A DNA stretch of 64,000 bases, from the NCBI RefSeq assembly GCF_000332645.1, contig NZ_AMXN01000001.1, positions 558,001 to 622,000 on the forward strand. Reading direction: 5' to 3'. How positions within the stretch are numbered: position 1 is the stretch's first letter; each line of letters opens with the position of its first letter. Below are positions 47,008-54,876 of the stretch, one piece after another. The translations under genes and the position numbers were made by a program. The stretch is from Bacillus inaquosorum KCTC 13429 (GTDB lineage Bacteria; Bacillota; Bacilli; Bacillales; Bacillaceae). The notes beneath the pieces are model-generated. The model was not told where the DNA came from. It was given only the letters and a program-made list of their open reading frames with translations, and did no database searches.

Positions 47008-47343
47008 TTGCCAAAGCAACGTCCGCAGGAAATGGATCAGCTTACCGATCCAGCCTATTATATTGTCTTAACATTGCTGGAACCAAAGCACGGATATTCG
47101 ATCATGCAGGAGATTCAGGACATGACCAATGACTCCTTCACGATCGGCCCAGCTACCTTATATACATTGTTAAAGAAGCTACTGCAAGAAGAAATCATTG
47201 AGCTTGTCAACAATGACAACCCGCGCCGCAAAGTGTACCAAACCACCTTGCACGGCCAAGAATTACTCAAAAAAGAAATTCAGCGCAGAAAAGTGATGGC
47301 TGAACACGGAGAACGCGCTTTTCAACAATTGAAAGGGGATTAG
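47008..47343 (+). CDS. PadR-family transcriptional regulator
   Basis: A 111-residue winged-helix repressor. It starts with TTG behind GAGGTG. Family motifs YYIVLTLLEPKHGYSIMQEI, the wing DSFTIGPATLYTLLKKL and LVNNDNPRRKVYQTT are typical of PadR/LstR-type regulators. It is followed two bases later by a DUF2812 gene, an association common for PadR regulators, and is divergent from yxiM. I do not recall this pair in strain 168, so it may be accessory. The inducing ligand is unknown. Confidence 0.88.
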   Translation: MPKQRPQEMDQLTDPAYYIVLTLLEPKHGYSIMQEIQDMTNDSFTIGPATLYTLLKKLLQEEIIELVNNDNPRRKVYQTTLHGQELLKKEIQRRKVMAEHGERAFQQLKGD

Positions 47344-47345
47344 TC

Positions 47346-47867
47346 ATGAAACAGAATAAATATATGATGTCCGAAGGATTTGCCTTTTCAGAAGAAAAGG
47401 ATATGAAGAGACTAAGTGATATGGCCAGCAAAGGATGGTTGCTCGATTCATTTGCGTTTATGGGGTATAAACTTAAAAAAGCTGAACCGCGGAAGTTGAT
47501 CTACAGCATTGACTATCATGATGTTGAGAAAGAAAGCTTAGAGGAATACACCGAGATGTTTGAAGCGGCCGGATGGGAACATGTCTGCTCTTCCCATGGG
47601 ATGCATATCTTTTCAGCTGAGCCTGGGACCTCGCCGATATACAGTGATCAATCCACCATGAGAGAGAAATATAAAAGAAGCGAAAAAGCCGTTCGAAACG
47701 TCGCATGCACCTTGAGTTTCCTGACTCTTTTGTCAATCACACTCCATTATGTAACCGGATTATCAAATTGGGTGCCTTTGGCTTTCCTGATCGTGACTTT
47801 TCCGTTTCTCGTTACATATGCTGCAGCAAAAAGCAGGACGCTTGGAAAGTGGGGAAAATCAGTGTGA
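47346..47867 (+). CDS. DUF2812 membrane protein, partner of PadR regulator
   Basis: A 173-residue protein. The N-terminal 100 residues are the soluble DUF2812 domain (EEKDMKRLSDMASKGWLL, YSIDYHDVEKESLEEY, FEAAGWEHVCSSHGMHIF). Two hydrophobic helices follow (about residues 115-165). The role of DUF2812 proteins is unknown; they accompany PadR regulators and may be membrane sensors or stress proteins. Its last nine bases overlap the last bases of the convergent immunity-type gene, with a hairpin over both stop codons. Confidence 0.82.
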   Translation: MKQNKYMMSEGFAFSEEKDMKRLSDMASKGWLLDSFAFMGYKLKKAEPRKLIYSIDYHDVEKESLEEYTEMFEAAGWEHVCSSHGMHIFSAEPGTSPIYSDQSTMREKYKRSEKAVRNVACTLSFLTLLSITLHYVTGLSNWVPLAFLIVTFPFLVTYAAAKSRTLGKWGKSV

Positions 47868-48209
47868 CTTCTTGTCACACTTGATTACATCCCATCCGCC
47901 ACAATAGAAACTCATTTGGTCTTCTTGATCATACACATAATAACGGAGTCTTTCCCATTGATCATCAGTCGGTAAAATCTCCAATTCAACCCCATCGATG
48001 GATTCAAGATCATCCAGCTTCGATGCACTGATGTCTTCAAACCGCAAATGAATGTCACAGGTTTGAGCAGATAGTTTTAATTCAAACACAGGAATATGAA
48101 TATAACGATCATCTTCTTTCATATAGAAAGTAAACTCGTTTAATGTAAATGGACCTGTATCTACATCAGAAAGATGCTGTTTCATTTTCTCGTATTGTGT
48201 GATATTCAT
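47859..48209 (-). CDS. Putative immunity-type protein, last gene of wapA-downstream array
   Basis: A 116-residue soluble acidic protein. It is related to the protein at 48985-49356: both have an F-x-D-x-SA strand, a DLE segment, and an FYC motif near the end (MSFYCGGWDVI here). A GGAGGAGG site precedes the ATG. Function is not known; location in the tail of the wapA cluster and small acidic nature suggest an immunity protein, possibly against another WapA toxin variant. Confidence 0.65.
   Translation of the reverse strand: MNITQYEKMKQHLSDVDTGPFTLNEFTFYMKEDDRYIHIPVFELKLSAQTCDIHLRFEDISASKLDDLESIDGVELEILPTDDQWERLRYYVYDQEDQMSFYCGGWDVIKCDKKSH
47862..47880. repeat. Inverted repeat across two convergent stop codons
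   Basis: GTGTGAC and GTCACAC pair around TTCTT, covering the ends of both the DUF2812 gene and the minus-strand gene. It could form a hairpin on either transcript, but there is no T run. Confidence 0.5.
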
Positions 48210-48226
48210 ATGGATTCCTCCTCCTT

Positions 48227-48682
48227 TTATGTTTCATCGCCAACGATATAGATCTCCTCAGCATCGTATTCAAACCACATGATCCGTTCACCTGAGTCCG
48301 TTAGGCATTGGAGTTTGCCTTCGGAAAAATAGCTTTTATCCGGTTGAGGATCAGTGATCAGTAAAACATCATCATTGATAGAAGCTAACAGAAAGAGAAA
48401 ACCTGCAATGTCCCGGTCTGCTTCATGTAATACGCACTGGAAATGGTATTCCCTTTTCGTGAGATTCGTCACCTTGTAAGCATGGCCTTTGAAAAACTCT
48501 GACAGGTCTTCTATAAATGAACCAGCTGTTATCACCTGTATCATGATTCGCTCATAGGCAAGCCCCTGCCAAAAACGATAAAAAGACTCAGCATCTTCAA
48601 GTTCGCATGATGTAACGGTTTGGTCAGTCTTAAGATCGATCATGTCCAAATTACAGATACTGCTTATAGAGGTTATTTCCAT
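48227..48682 (-). CDS. Hypothetical protein of the wapA-downstream array
   Basis: A 151-residue soluble protein that I do not recognise. The start MEITSISSI at 48682 is chosen because AAGGAGG lies ahead of it; nineteen further codons upstream would overlap the neighbouring gene. It is rich in alternating hydrophobic and acidic residues, as in SUKH/Imm-type folds, and ends in EYDAEEIYIVGDET. It lies in the row of small minus-strand genes behind wapA, with 13 bases to the next one. Immunity function is inferred only from context. Confidence 0.6.
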   Translation of the reverse strand: MEITSISSICNLDMIDLKTDQTVTSCELEDAESFYRFWQGLAYERIMIQVITAGSFIEDLSEFFKGHAYKVTNLTKREYHFQCVLHEADRDIAGFLFLLASINDDVLLITDPQPDKSYFSEGKLQCLTDSGERIMWFEYDAEEIYIVGDET

Positions 48683-48695
48683 AAAATCCTCCTTA

Positions 48696-48992
48696 TTAGT
48701 TGGACAGCGCAACGCAAATCTCTTGTCTGACTTGGTCATACAAGAGAATGTAATGATACAAATCAGTATCGTTTTTGATCATATCCGGCTGTATTTCAGG
48801 ATACAGTTCAAAAAAGCTTTTCTCCAACGAACGCCGCTGATGCCGGGGCATCCTTTTATTTGCCAGCACATAATCCAAACTGCCATCAACAAGCATAAAA
48901 AACTCATACACTTCCGCTTCAAAGCCGTACAATTCATCAGGATACGGCTTTTCTTCAAGCTCTTGCTTTCTCTTTCTCAGCTTTTCAAACAT
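48696..48992 (-). CDS. Small helical protein of the wapA-downstream array (YxiJ/YxiK-like)
   Basis: A 98-residue helical, charged protein starting MFEKLRKRKQELEEKPYP. The centre has ELYGFEAEVYEFFMLVDGSL and a basic stretch MPRHQRRSLEKSF. It overlaps the preceding gene by eight bases, indicating co-translation. It reminds me of the YxiJ/YxiK proteins encoded in the same place in strain 168, but I cannot confirm which. Function unknown, probably immunity-related. Confidence 0.6.
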   Translation of the reverse strand: MFEKLRKRKQELEEKPYPDELYGFEAEVYEFFMLVDGSLDYVLANKRMPRHQRRSLEKSFFELYPEIQPDMIKNDTDLYHYILLYDQVRQEICVALSN

Positions 48993-49356
48993 GCGGTCCG
49001 CTCCCTTCCGTCACCTCATATCGCCGGCAATAAAAGCGGAACGTCTCCTCTTCCCATTCTTCCACAAGGTAGATGCCTTGCGGCTGCGGTTTAATACGGA
49101 GAAAGACATCAGACATGTCCTTTAGGGTTTCCAAATCTCGTATCGTAACGGCTGAAACGTCTTTGAATGTAAAAATAATTGAACGGAAATGATAAACAGC
49201 TGCTAACTCAATCGTATAATTGGCGTCTCTATCTGTTTCTCGATAAAGACGCCATTTCTTGATATGCTGTAACAAAATTGGAGAAACTCCAGAAATATTC
49301 AATTCAGTTGCCAATTTTGATTCCTCCGTTGACGCTTTCCTATACTCCATACTCAC
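48985..49356 (-). CDS. Putative immunity-type protein, paralogue of the 47859-48209 product
   Basis: A 123-residue soluble protein with the same C-terminal pattern as the protein at 47859-48209: FTFKDVSAVTIRDLETL and FRFYCRRYEV. Its ATG is inside the last codons of the upstream gene (17-base overlap), and its end overlaps the next gene, so three genes are translated in a chain. It is a duplicate within the immunity array. No catalytic motif is seen. Confidence 0.62.
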   Translation of the reverse strand: MSMEYRKASTEESKLATELNISGVSPILLQHIKKWRLYRETDRDANYTIELAAVYHFRSIIFTFKDVSAVTIRDLETLKDMSDVFLRIKPQPQGIYLVEEWEEETFRFYCRRYEVTEGSGPHV

Positions 49357-49822
49357 AGTAAGGCTTCAAATCAGGGAATGCAGCCTTTAACATCCTTTCT
49401 ATTCCTTCTTCATTAACGGTAAAAATAAGATCTGATGAATCAAAAAAACCGACTTCAAAAACACACTCTTTCACAGGGGAGCTATAGTCATCTTCATAAA
49501 AGTCAGCATTCCCATCAACAAACGGAACTCGTGTTAAATCGTACGGTATCGTCTCTTTAGGCACAGCAGTTAAAATAGAAAATATCACATAAATCTCAAA
49601 TTCATTTAATATACGATGAAATTCCTCACCTGTGATAAAAAGATAGTCTTCACGCTCGCCAATGATATCGTTCCAATGATTCTTATCCTCGGATAAATCC
49701 ATCATATTCAAAATATCGCCAATGACCCAATTATACTCAGTGATAGGGAGAGGGAATTGTTTGAAAAAATCATTTAAAAGAAAAAGATCAGAATCAGCAT
49801 ATTCCAGACAATATCTGCTCAT
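49340..49822 (-). CDS. Hypothetical acidic protein (YxiI-like) of the wapA-downstream array
   Basis: A 160-residue strongly acidic soluble protein (MSRYCLEYADSDLFLL start; FVDGNADFYEDDYSSP, VGFFDSSDLIF). A GAAGAGG site precedes it. Its length and position suggest the YxiI protein of 168, which I cannot verify. Acidic small proteins behind a WapA toxin gene are typically immunity proteins that mask a basic nuclease tip; which toxin it opposes is unknown. Confidence 0.62.
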   Translation of the reverse strand: MSRYCLEYADSDLFLLNDFFKQFPLPITEYNWVIGDILNMMDLSEDKNHWNDIIGEREDYLFITGEEFHRILNEFEIYVIFSILTAVPKETIPYDLTRVPFVDGNADFYEDDYSSPVKECVFEVGFFDSSDLIFTVNEEGIERMLKAAFPDLKPYCEYGV

Positions 49823-49852
49823 ATGTACCTCTTCCCCAATAAAAGTCCCTTT

Positions 49853-50611
49853 TTACAACTCATACTTGATCAATTCCTCCATCGAGGTTCCCTTGAAATA
49901 TTGATTTAGGACATCCTCAATACTCAAATGACCAAATAGCCCAATTGGATTGCTAAAGGTCTTCCCCTGTTTTTTGTCAACTTCTATTAAATCACTCTCT
50001 GCCGCTAATGAATCGTCTTGGCTAATGAGATACTTTCCATCCTCATACATGACAAACGTTATAGCAGAATGATCAAATTTCTTCATCAGATCTATCGGCA
50101 CCTTGGAAACAACCTTCCAGTTCCCCTGAAGAAAGCCTGTATATCCTGTATTCGCAATAAAAAGGGCTCTTTGCTTTTCTGCCATCATGAGAAAAATGTC
50201 ATCTTTACTCAAGTGATCCTCTGTAAAAATATCAAAATACTGAATGAGAACATCATCATTTTTATCTGCTGCCAAATCTCCTTTTACCACTAATGCATAT
50301 GTAAACTGATTGATTTGCTGTAAAGGGATTTGAATGACAGCACCCGGCCTAACCTCGCTTAAAGTATTCCTCTTTTTCAACTTTATGTTGATATCAGTAA
50401 GTTGTTTTCCCTCTAATTCTTTAAAAAATGAATCACCGTCAGATTCTAATACCTGAAGAAAAGTATAAACAAATTCGTTTAGGGTGGGCTTGCGATCTAG
50501 TTGTTCAAGGTAAACAGCATGAAAAGCTTCAATGGCGTCGTGGCAAATATCTAAACCATCATCACTTACTAATACCTTTTTATTCTTATGTTTCTCTTTC
50601 CAAAAACCCAT
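49853..50611 (-). CDS. Imm26-like putative immunity protein
   Basis: A 252-residue soluble protein. Residues about 85-150 (VRPGAVIQIPLQQINQFTYA, then LIQYFDIF) resemble the Imm26 domain, a polymorphic-toxin immunity family characterised by a GdvfaiPL-type start and an F-D motif. The N-terminal 60 residues are helical. The start at 50611 follows GGAGGTG and is three bases from the upstream gene's stop. The family call is from pattern memory and moderately sure. Confidence 0.6.
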   Translation of the reverse strand: MGFWKEKHKNKKVLVSDDGLDICHDAIEAFHAVYLEQLDRKPTLNEFVYTFLQVLESDGDSFFKELEGKQLTDINIKLKKRNTLSEVRPGAVIQIPLQQINQFTYALVVKGDLAADKNDDVLIQYFDIFTEDHLSKDDIFLMMAEKQRALFIANTGYTGFLQGNWKVVSKVPIDLMKKFDHSAITFVMYEDGKYLISQDDSLAAESDLIEVDKKQGKTFSNPIGLFGHLSIEDVLNQYFKGTSMEELIKYEL

Positions 50612-50614
50612 GCT

Positions 50615-51118
50615 TCACCTCCGTTTACTTGTACTAATATGAAACAGGATAGGCGGATCATTATCTACCGCCTCCAACAGCTCCTCACCAAATACAGTGA
50701 TTGTACATTTCCACGGGTCTCCCAAAAGCCCCCAAGAAAAGTCCTGATGAAAAAAGAAATAATAGTCTCCGTTTGGAAATACCGGAACAGGCCATTCGCC
50801 AAATTCATCCTTAGGCATTGTCTGATGAGGGCTAAAGATATATCCGTCATGCTGCCAATCGAATGCGTATATTACATCCTGCTCTCCAGTACATGATTGA
50901 AATGCTTTTAAAATAGAAGTCTCTAAATCACTCAGCACTCTGCTCACATCATTATGACCAGCTTTACTGCTCATCCCGCTTGAGATATCAAACACTCGAT
51001 ATGGATCAGGCGGGATGATGTGATGAAATCTGCTTCCGGGCTTCCACTTTATGAGTTGGTTCACTTCTGACCAGATGCGGTCTTGTTTTGTCTGACTTAA
51101 AGCGTGCCAATTCATCAT
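50615..51118 (-). CDS. DUF2716 family protein
   Basis: A 167-residue soluble protein of the DUF2716 type: early W-rich region, then VIYAFDWQHDGYIFSP, EWPVPVFPNGDYYFF and a GLLGDPWKCTITVFGEELL stretch matching the family's 'GxxxHPW...t..vfG..L' pattern (here DPW). Biochemical function unknown; members often lie in toxin-immunity clusters. It starts at tandem ATG codons at 51118/51115 and is closely packed with its neighbours. Confidence 0.68.
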   Translation of the reverse strand: MMNWHALSQTKQDRIWSEVNQLIKWKPGSRFHHIIPPDPYRVFDISSGMSSKAGHNDVSRVLSDLETSILKAFQSCTGEQDVIYAFDWQHDGYIFSPHQTMPKDEFGEWPVPVFPNGDYYFFFHQDFSWGLLGDPWKCTITVFGEELLEAVDNDPPILFHISTSKRR

Positions 51119-51135
51119 GATCTCATCCCTACACC

Positions 51136-51963
51136 TTATTGGATATCCTGCTTATAAACACCAGAAGAGGTCACTGCGTAAACAGCGTTACTTGTCAGGT
51201 TCAGCTGTTGAACGTCTAGGGCTTCACCGTTCGAGTCACAGCATTTCACCTCTTGCATCGGCAGACTGACATCAGCCGGAATGAGGGACAGTGAATGTTC
51301 ATCTTTGCATATCCAAAACCCGTCATCTGAAATCGCAAGCTGTTCATAGACCCCTGAACTCTCTTTATCAGAAATAATCCACACTCGTTTCACGCCCGTC
51401 TCATCAAAGGCAGTAATGACTGTATAAGAGTAATACAGCATGTATATCAGTCCGTTTTTTTCTGCAAGTGCATAGCAGTCATCTACCACTGGCGCATATA
51501 TTTCTGAAAGCTGTTGATCAATGTGAGTTTCCTTTAGTTGTCCGTCTAAAGTGAAGCACAGCACACTTTGTCCATTGGAGTTTTCATCACCATAAATGCC
51601 TTCATCACTTAATCCGACCCAAAGGTTTTGTTTCTCATCCAAAAGGCAGCAGGAAACCCCTGAAGGCAAACGAAAAGCACTTTTCACTCTTCCCTCTTCT
51701 GAAAAAACCTTTACTTTCGGCTCATACGATTCGTAATAAACGAAGACATAGCCATTTCGACATTGTTGAAAGAGCTGAATATCGCTGCATGTAATCTGCT
51801 CTTTCACTTTAAAATCCCGAACATCACCAGAAGGATAATAAATTGAAATGGTAATATCACCTTTCTCACCTTTTCCAATGTAGACACGTCCCTGTGCATC
51901 GGCATGGATAAAACAATCTTGGGTGTCCATGTTGATGATTTTATTCATTTTTAATTTTTTCAT
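51136..51963 (-). CDS. Beta-propeller-like protein of the wapA-downstream array
   Basis: A 275-residue protein with repeating short beta-hairpin segments separated by about 40-45 residues, such as DAQGRVYIGKGEKGD, DEKQNLWVGLSDEGIYGD, AEKNGLIYMLYYSY and SDDGFWICKDEHS, consistent with a five- or six-bladed propeller. No signal peptide or catalytic motif. It is the largest gene of the array apart from wapA and is preceded by GGGAG. Function unknown. Confidence 0.6.
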   Translation of the reverse strand: MKKLKMNKIINMDTQDCFIHADAQGRVYIGKGEKGDITISIYYPSGDVRDFKVKEQITCSDIQLFQQCRNGYVFVYYESYEPKVKVFSEEGRVKSAFRLPSGVSCCLLDEKQNLWVGLSDEGIYGDENSNGQSVLCFTLDGQLKETHIDQQLSEIYAPVVDDCYALAEKNGLIYMLYYSYTVITAFDETGVKRVWIISDKESSGVYEQLAISDDGFWICKDEHSLSLIPADVSLPMQEVKCCDSNGEALDVQQLNLTSNAVYAVTSSGVYKQDIQ

Positions 51964-52137
51964 TTGTTATGCTCCCAGGTTAGAAATGAAGTGATAAGAA
52001 TAAGCCATTTATTAGCTATTAGTAACGGACAGCCTAGTTTCATTAATCGTTTTGATATAAAGCTACTTTCCAATTCAGTCTTAAATCGCGATGACGTTGT
52101 CTTTTACATTTCGTCTGGCTGCTGTTATGTTCTATAA

Positions 52138-52170
52138 GAAAAGAGAGGCTGACAATCTCTCTTTTTTTAT
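52138..52170 (-). terminator. Hairpin terminator downstream of the 52167 gene
   Basis: AAGAGAG and CTCTCTT pair around GCTGACAAT, overlapping the stop codon of the WapI-type gene. T-rich flanks are present on both strands. It is followed by about 170 bases without a gene. Confidence 0.7.
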
Positions 52171-52583
52171 TTAGTGTTCAATTGGTATGCATAAAACGAT
52201 TGATCATCAAAGCGAACTGTTTCAGCTTCTATAGCAATCAACATGCTGTTCATATTTATAAGAAAATTAGCGTTTGAATGGTAGTGTTCAATTTTAGAAT
52301 TCGAAAGGTTTCCGATCCCTTCTGGGTGATAACTGAACTCAAATATTTGCCAATTATATTCTTCTGGAATAATTTTTTCTAATCTCATGTCGCCAACATC
52401 TGCACTAAAATAAGTAGATGCCACATTTTGGAATAATATTTTATGCGTATATTCAGCTTCACTTTCAAAAACCTTGATATTAAGTGAGAGCTCTTTTTTA
52501 AACACATTAAAATCTAAATGAAGGACACTGCACCCCTCATCTATATAATCAACCCATTCAATAATTGTTTTGTACATTGTCAT
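52167..52583 (-). CDS. WapI-family immunity protein paralogue (third copy)
   Basis: A 138-residue soluble acidic protein of the same family as the two genes directly behind wapA. Shared patterns are an initial IIEWVDYIDEG stretch, a KILFQNVASTYFSA strand, SYHPEGIGNL, and the signature SNANFLINMNSMLIAIEAE. These YxiG/YxxG-type proteins are the presumed immunity factors of WapA toxins. ATG at 52583 follows AGAGG; a Met two codons later is possible. Being far from wapA, it may protect against a different WapA variant. Confidence 0.75.
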   Translation of the reverse strand: MTMYKTIIEWVDYIDEGCSVLHLDFNVFKKELSLNIKVFESEAEYTHKILFQNVASTYFSADVGDMRLEKIIPEEYNWQIFEFSYHPEGIGNLSNSKIEHYHSNANFLINMNSMLIAIEAETVRFDDQSFYAYQLNTK

Positions 52584-52600
52584 TTCCTACCTCTTTTTAA

Positions 52601-52888
52601 TCAATAACGCCTTACCACCAAGCAGAAAACAAAATACTCCATATATTGTTTTAACCAATCATTTAAATCATCTGTTGAATGCAAAAAATTTTCAGGAGAA
52701 TCTTTCAAATCAATCCCGCTTAGAAGGATTAACATATCCCAGACTCTATCGTCTTCTACTTCGGGGTCATCCGCATAAACATAAGTGCCCGCCCAATCTG
52801 ACACTTCTTCTCTTGTTGTTTGTCCATTTAAGACACTTTTGATTTTATTTATGCATTCTATTAGATTTGGCTCGCTCAATTTGATCAC
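52601..52888 (-). CDS. Putative immunity protein (CDI-type small protein)
   Basis: A short acidic protein of 95 residues if started at GTG 52888 (reading MIKLSEPNLIECINKIKS). It carries SDWAGTYVYADD and ILLSGIDLKDSPENFLHS, a pattern I associate with immunity-type proteins that follow contact-dependent toxins. A longer frame back to an ATG at 53014, overlapping the upstream gene, adds 42 residues that do not look like the family, so I prefer the shorter form; the ribosome site for it is poor, and the start stays open. Confidence 0.6.
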   Translation of the reverse strand: MIKLSEPNLIECINKIKSVLNGQTTREEVSDWAGTYVYADDPEVEDDRVWDMLILLSGIDLKDSPENFLHSTDDLNDWLKQYMEYFVFCLVVRRY

Positions 52889-53007
52889 CACGTATTCAAG
52901 TACTAAATGATTTGTTATTAGTATACAAGGCACCGTACTGATATTTAGATATTGAAGTTTTTTTCGTAAAAAATATGTTCCAAAAGGTTTCCTTTTAAGA
53001 AAGCAAT

Positions 53008-53553
53008 CTACCAATATACAAGCTCACAGCCATATTCCGTGTGCAATATACATAAACCAAACTGACACTCAGGCTCAACCAAAATAAAACTATGATTGAG
53101 AAGCCCTTCGTCGAACCCAGTACATTCCAATAAGCCCTCAAGGTGCTCGAGACATTTTCCAAAAGCACAAACTAGCGCACCAATTTCGCTGCTGTATTGA
53201 TGAAACAGCAGCACGTCCCGGTCATCATAAGCAACATATGACTGAGATGTTTTCAAGATCAGCTGTTTCGCTTCCGTTTTTCCGGGAGCATCAATCTCAC
53301 GGGTGTTGGCCGGTATTGAATTTGATAACACCAGTTCAAGCAACTGCTTGCTTTTCGCCAGATCAGCAAAGCGATAACTGAAGCCTCTTTCTGCGCAAGG
53401 GACTAGTTTTTCTTTGATTTCGCTTTTCAACAAACGTCTTTTATTCTCATCGAGTTTTTCGATTAATCTTTTTTGCATGAGCCGCAATCCCTCCGCCGTC
53501 AATTTCTCAAGTTCTTTTAATTTGATTAATCTTTCTCTTGTTTTCTTTGTCAT
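53008..53553 (-). CDS. Hypothetical protein of the wapA-downstream array
   Basis: A 181-residue soluble protein. The first 50 residues are a very basic coiled-coil-like helix (MTKKTRERLIKLKELEKLTA), followed by a mixed region with DVLLFHQYSSEIGALVCAFG and a C-terminus ending in GLCILHTEYGCELVYW. The ribosome site is weak. A terminator separates it from the broken gene upstream, so it may have its own promoter. No family recognised; immunity-type function is guessed from context. Confidence 0.58.
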   Translation of the reverse strand: MTKKTRERLIKLKELEKLTAEGLRLMQKRLIEKLDENKRRLLKSEIKEKLVPCAERGFSYRFADLAKSKQLLELVLSNSIPANTREIDAPGKTEAKQLILKTSQSYVAYDDRDVLLFHQYSSEIGALVCAFGKCLEHLEGLLECTGFDEGLLNHSFILVEPECQFGLCILHTEYGCELVYW

Positions 53554-53573
53554 TTATCATTCAGATTTGTTCT

Positions 53574-53608
53574 AAAAAAAGCTTGTATCGCTTAATGATA
53601 CAAGCTTT
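53574..53608 (-). terminator. Terminator downstream of the frameshifted small gene
   Basis: On the minus strand AAAGCTTGTATC pairs with GATACAAGCTTT around ATTAAGC, then T7. It lies 12 bases after the stop of the 53621 gene. Confidence 0.9.
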
Positions 53609-53620
53609 ATATTCTACTAT

Positions 53621-53877
53621 TTAAAACTCACCCAGCGGGTTATCCTCAAAACGCTCCCACAGTTTTGGAAACCTTTCAGGCAAATCTTCTTCTTTCCAGT
53701 CCAATTCAATCTCGTCTGATTCGGTAAGTCCCTTTTGTTCAAGCGCATCCAAAAGCTCATCGTATACTTCATCATCCCAATCATCGTCGCCAGTCTTCAT
53801 ATATGTCAAAACCTCGATTGCCACTGACAGCAAGTCTTCATTCTACGGATGCCTTCCTCGTCAAGTGTTTCCTCCAT
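53621..53877 (-). pseudogene. Small acidic gene with an apparent frameshift
   Basis: From ATG 53877 the frame reads MEETLDEEGIRRMK and then runs into stop codons. In the next frame the sequence continues as LLSVAIEVLTYMKTGDDDWD and goes on acidic to 53621 (ending DNPLGEF). The pieces join into one plausible 85-residue acidic protein, so a single-base deletion or two-base insertion near 53833 is likely. Alternatively only the 70-residue downstream frame from TTG 53833, or the shorter one from MKTGDDDWD, is used. Unknown family; another immunity-type candidate. Confidence 0.55.
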
Positions 53878-54008
53878 GATAGATACTGCCGCTCATAAAA
53901 AAGATATAGATTAAAATAAGTGTAATGATTATATTCCTCTCAATTCGACTTTTAAAATCCGCAACATTTTAACAAAGGTTTTTTTCCATGTCATCATTAC
54001 GATCACTT

Positions 54009-54395
54009 CTATGTTGAAGCATATATTTCGGTTGAATCAAAGAAAACCCTTTCAGTTTCAACTGCATACAATGCTTGATTAATCCCAATCAAAACGTTTG
54101 CATTCGATTCATAATCTTCAATTAAAGGATGATATAATGTTCCAATACCCTGCGGATAGTAAGAGAATGAATTTAAAATCCATCTTTCCCCATCAGCAAA
54201 TTCTTTTAAAGACGATTCCTTGCCGGCATAAAAAAATAATGATGATACATTCTTGAATAAAATACGATGCTGCTGCTTCTTTCCCTTCGTATCCATCTCT
54301 AAATAAAGAATAAATTCTTTTTTAAAGAAATGAAAATCTGTTTTTAATACGGTGAATTCTGAATCAATCAGATGCTTTTGTATTGGATTATTCAC
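54009..54395 (-). CDS. WapI-family immunity protein paralogue (second copy)
   Basis: A 128-residue protein clearly related to its neighbours at 52167 and 54388: HRILFKNVSSLFFYAG, SYYPQGIGTLYHP and SNANVLIGINQALYAVETE. It lacks the EWVDYI start of the others, beginning MNNPIQKHLIDSEF. Its ATG overlaps the preceding gene by eight bases. About 130 bases without a gene follow. It is a presumed immunity protein; its partner toxin is unknown. Confidence 0.75.
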   Translation of the reverse strand: MNNPIQKHLIDSEFTVLKTDFHFFKKEFILYLEMDTKGKKQQHRILFKNVSSLFFYAGKESSLKEFADGERWILNSFSYYPQGIGTLYHPLIEDYESNANVLIGINQALYAVETERVFFDSTEIYAST

Positions 54396-54876
54396 TTAAA
54401 TCCTGCCTCCTTGAAAGAAATTTCTTGATCCCAGCCACTATATTATTTCTTTGGTTTTTTTCAGTTTTTTCATAACTATGAAACACTTGATATTCTTTAG
54501 AATCAAAGGATACACAATTAGATTCTATGGCAAGTAAAGTCCCGTTAATTTCTATAAGAAAATTAGCATTTGAGACCTGATTACCCAATATACCATTTTG
54601 TAGTTTCCCAATTCCTTCTTTGAAATAACTGATTTCTTCAAGGTACCAATTAGTATCAATGGGTATAGTTTTATCAAACTTGTTATGAACACTAAAATTG
54701 CAATAAATCCCATTTATATCCTTAAATGAAATTTCTTTTAAAGTGGCTTTTTCTCCTTCTTCATATAACTTAAGATAAAGAGTTAATCTATTCTCTAGGT
54801 ATTCAAAATTAATATCGTACATAAAGCAATTAACATCGTGATTTATATAGTCTATCCATTGTTCAATACTGTTCAT
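54388..54876 (-). CDS. wapI: WapI, cognate immunity protein candidate for WapA
   Basis: A 162-residue soluble protein encoded directly after wapA, the place of the cognate immunity gene (yxxG/wapI in 168). Pattern: MNSIEQWIDYINHDVNCF, KEISFKDINGIYCNFS, SYFKEGIGKLQNG, SNANFLIEINGTLLAIESN. A basic C-terminal extension (NIVAGIKKFLSRRQDLSE) is not shared with the paralogues. Since WapA tips vary between strains and immunity is specific, this protein should neutralise the tip at 55063-55533. The symbol is by position; the sequence need not match 168. Confidence 0.78.
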   Translation of the reverse strand: MNSIEQWIDYINHDVNCFMYDINFEYLENRLTLYLKLYEEGEKATLKEISFKDINGIYCNFSVHNKFDKTIPIDTNWYLEEISYFKEGIGKLQNGILGNQVSNANFLIEINGTLLAIESNCVSFDSKEYQVFHSYEKTEKNQRNNIVAGIKKFLSRRQDLSE

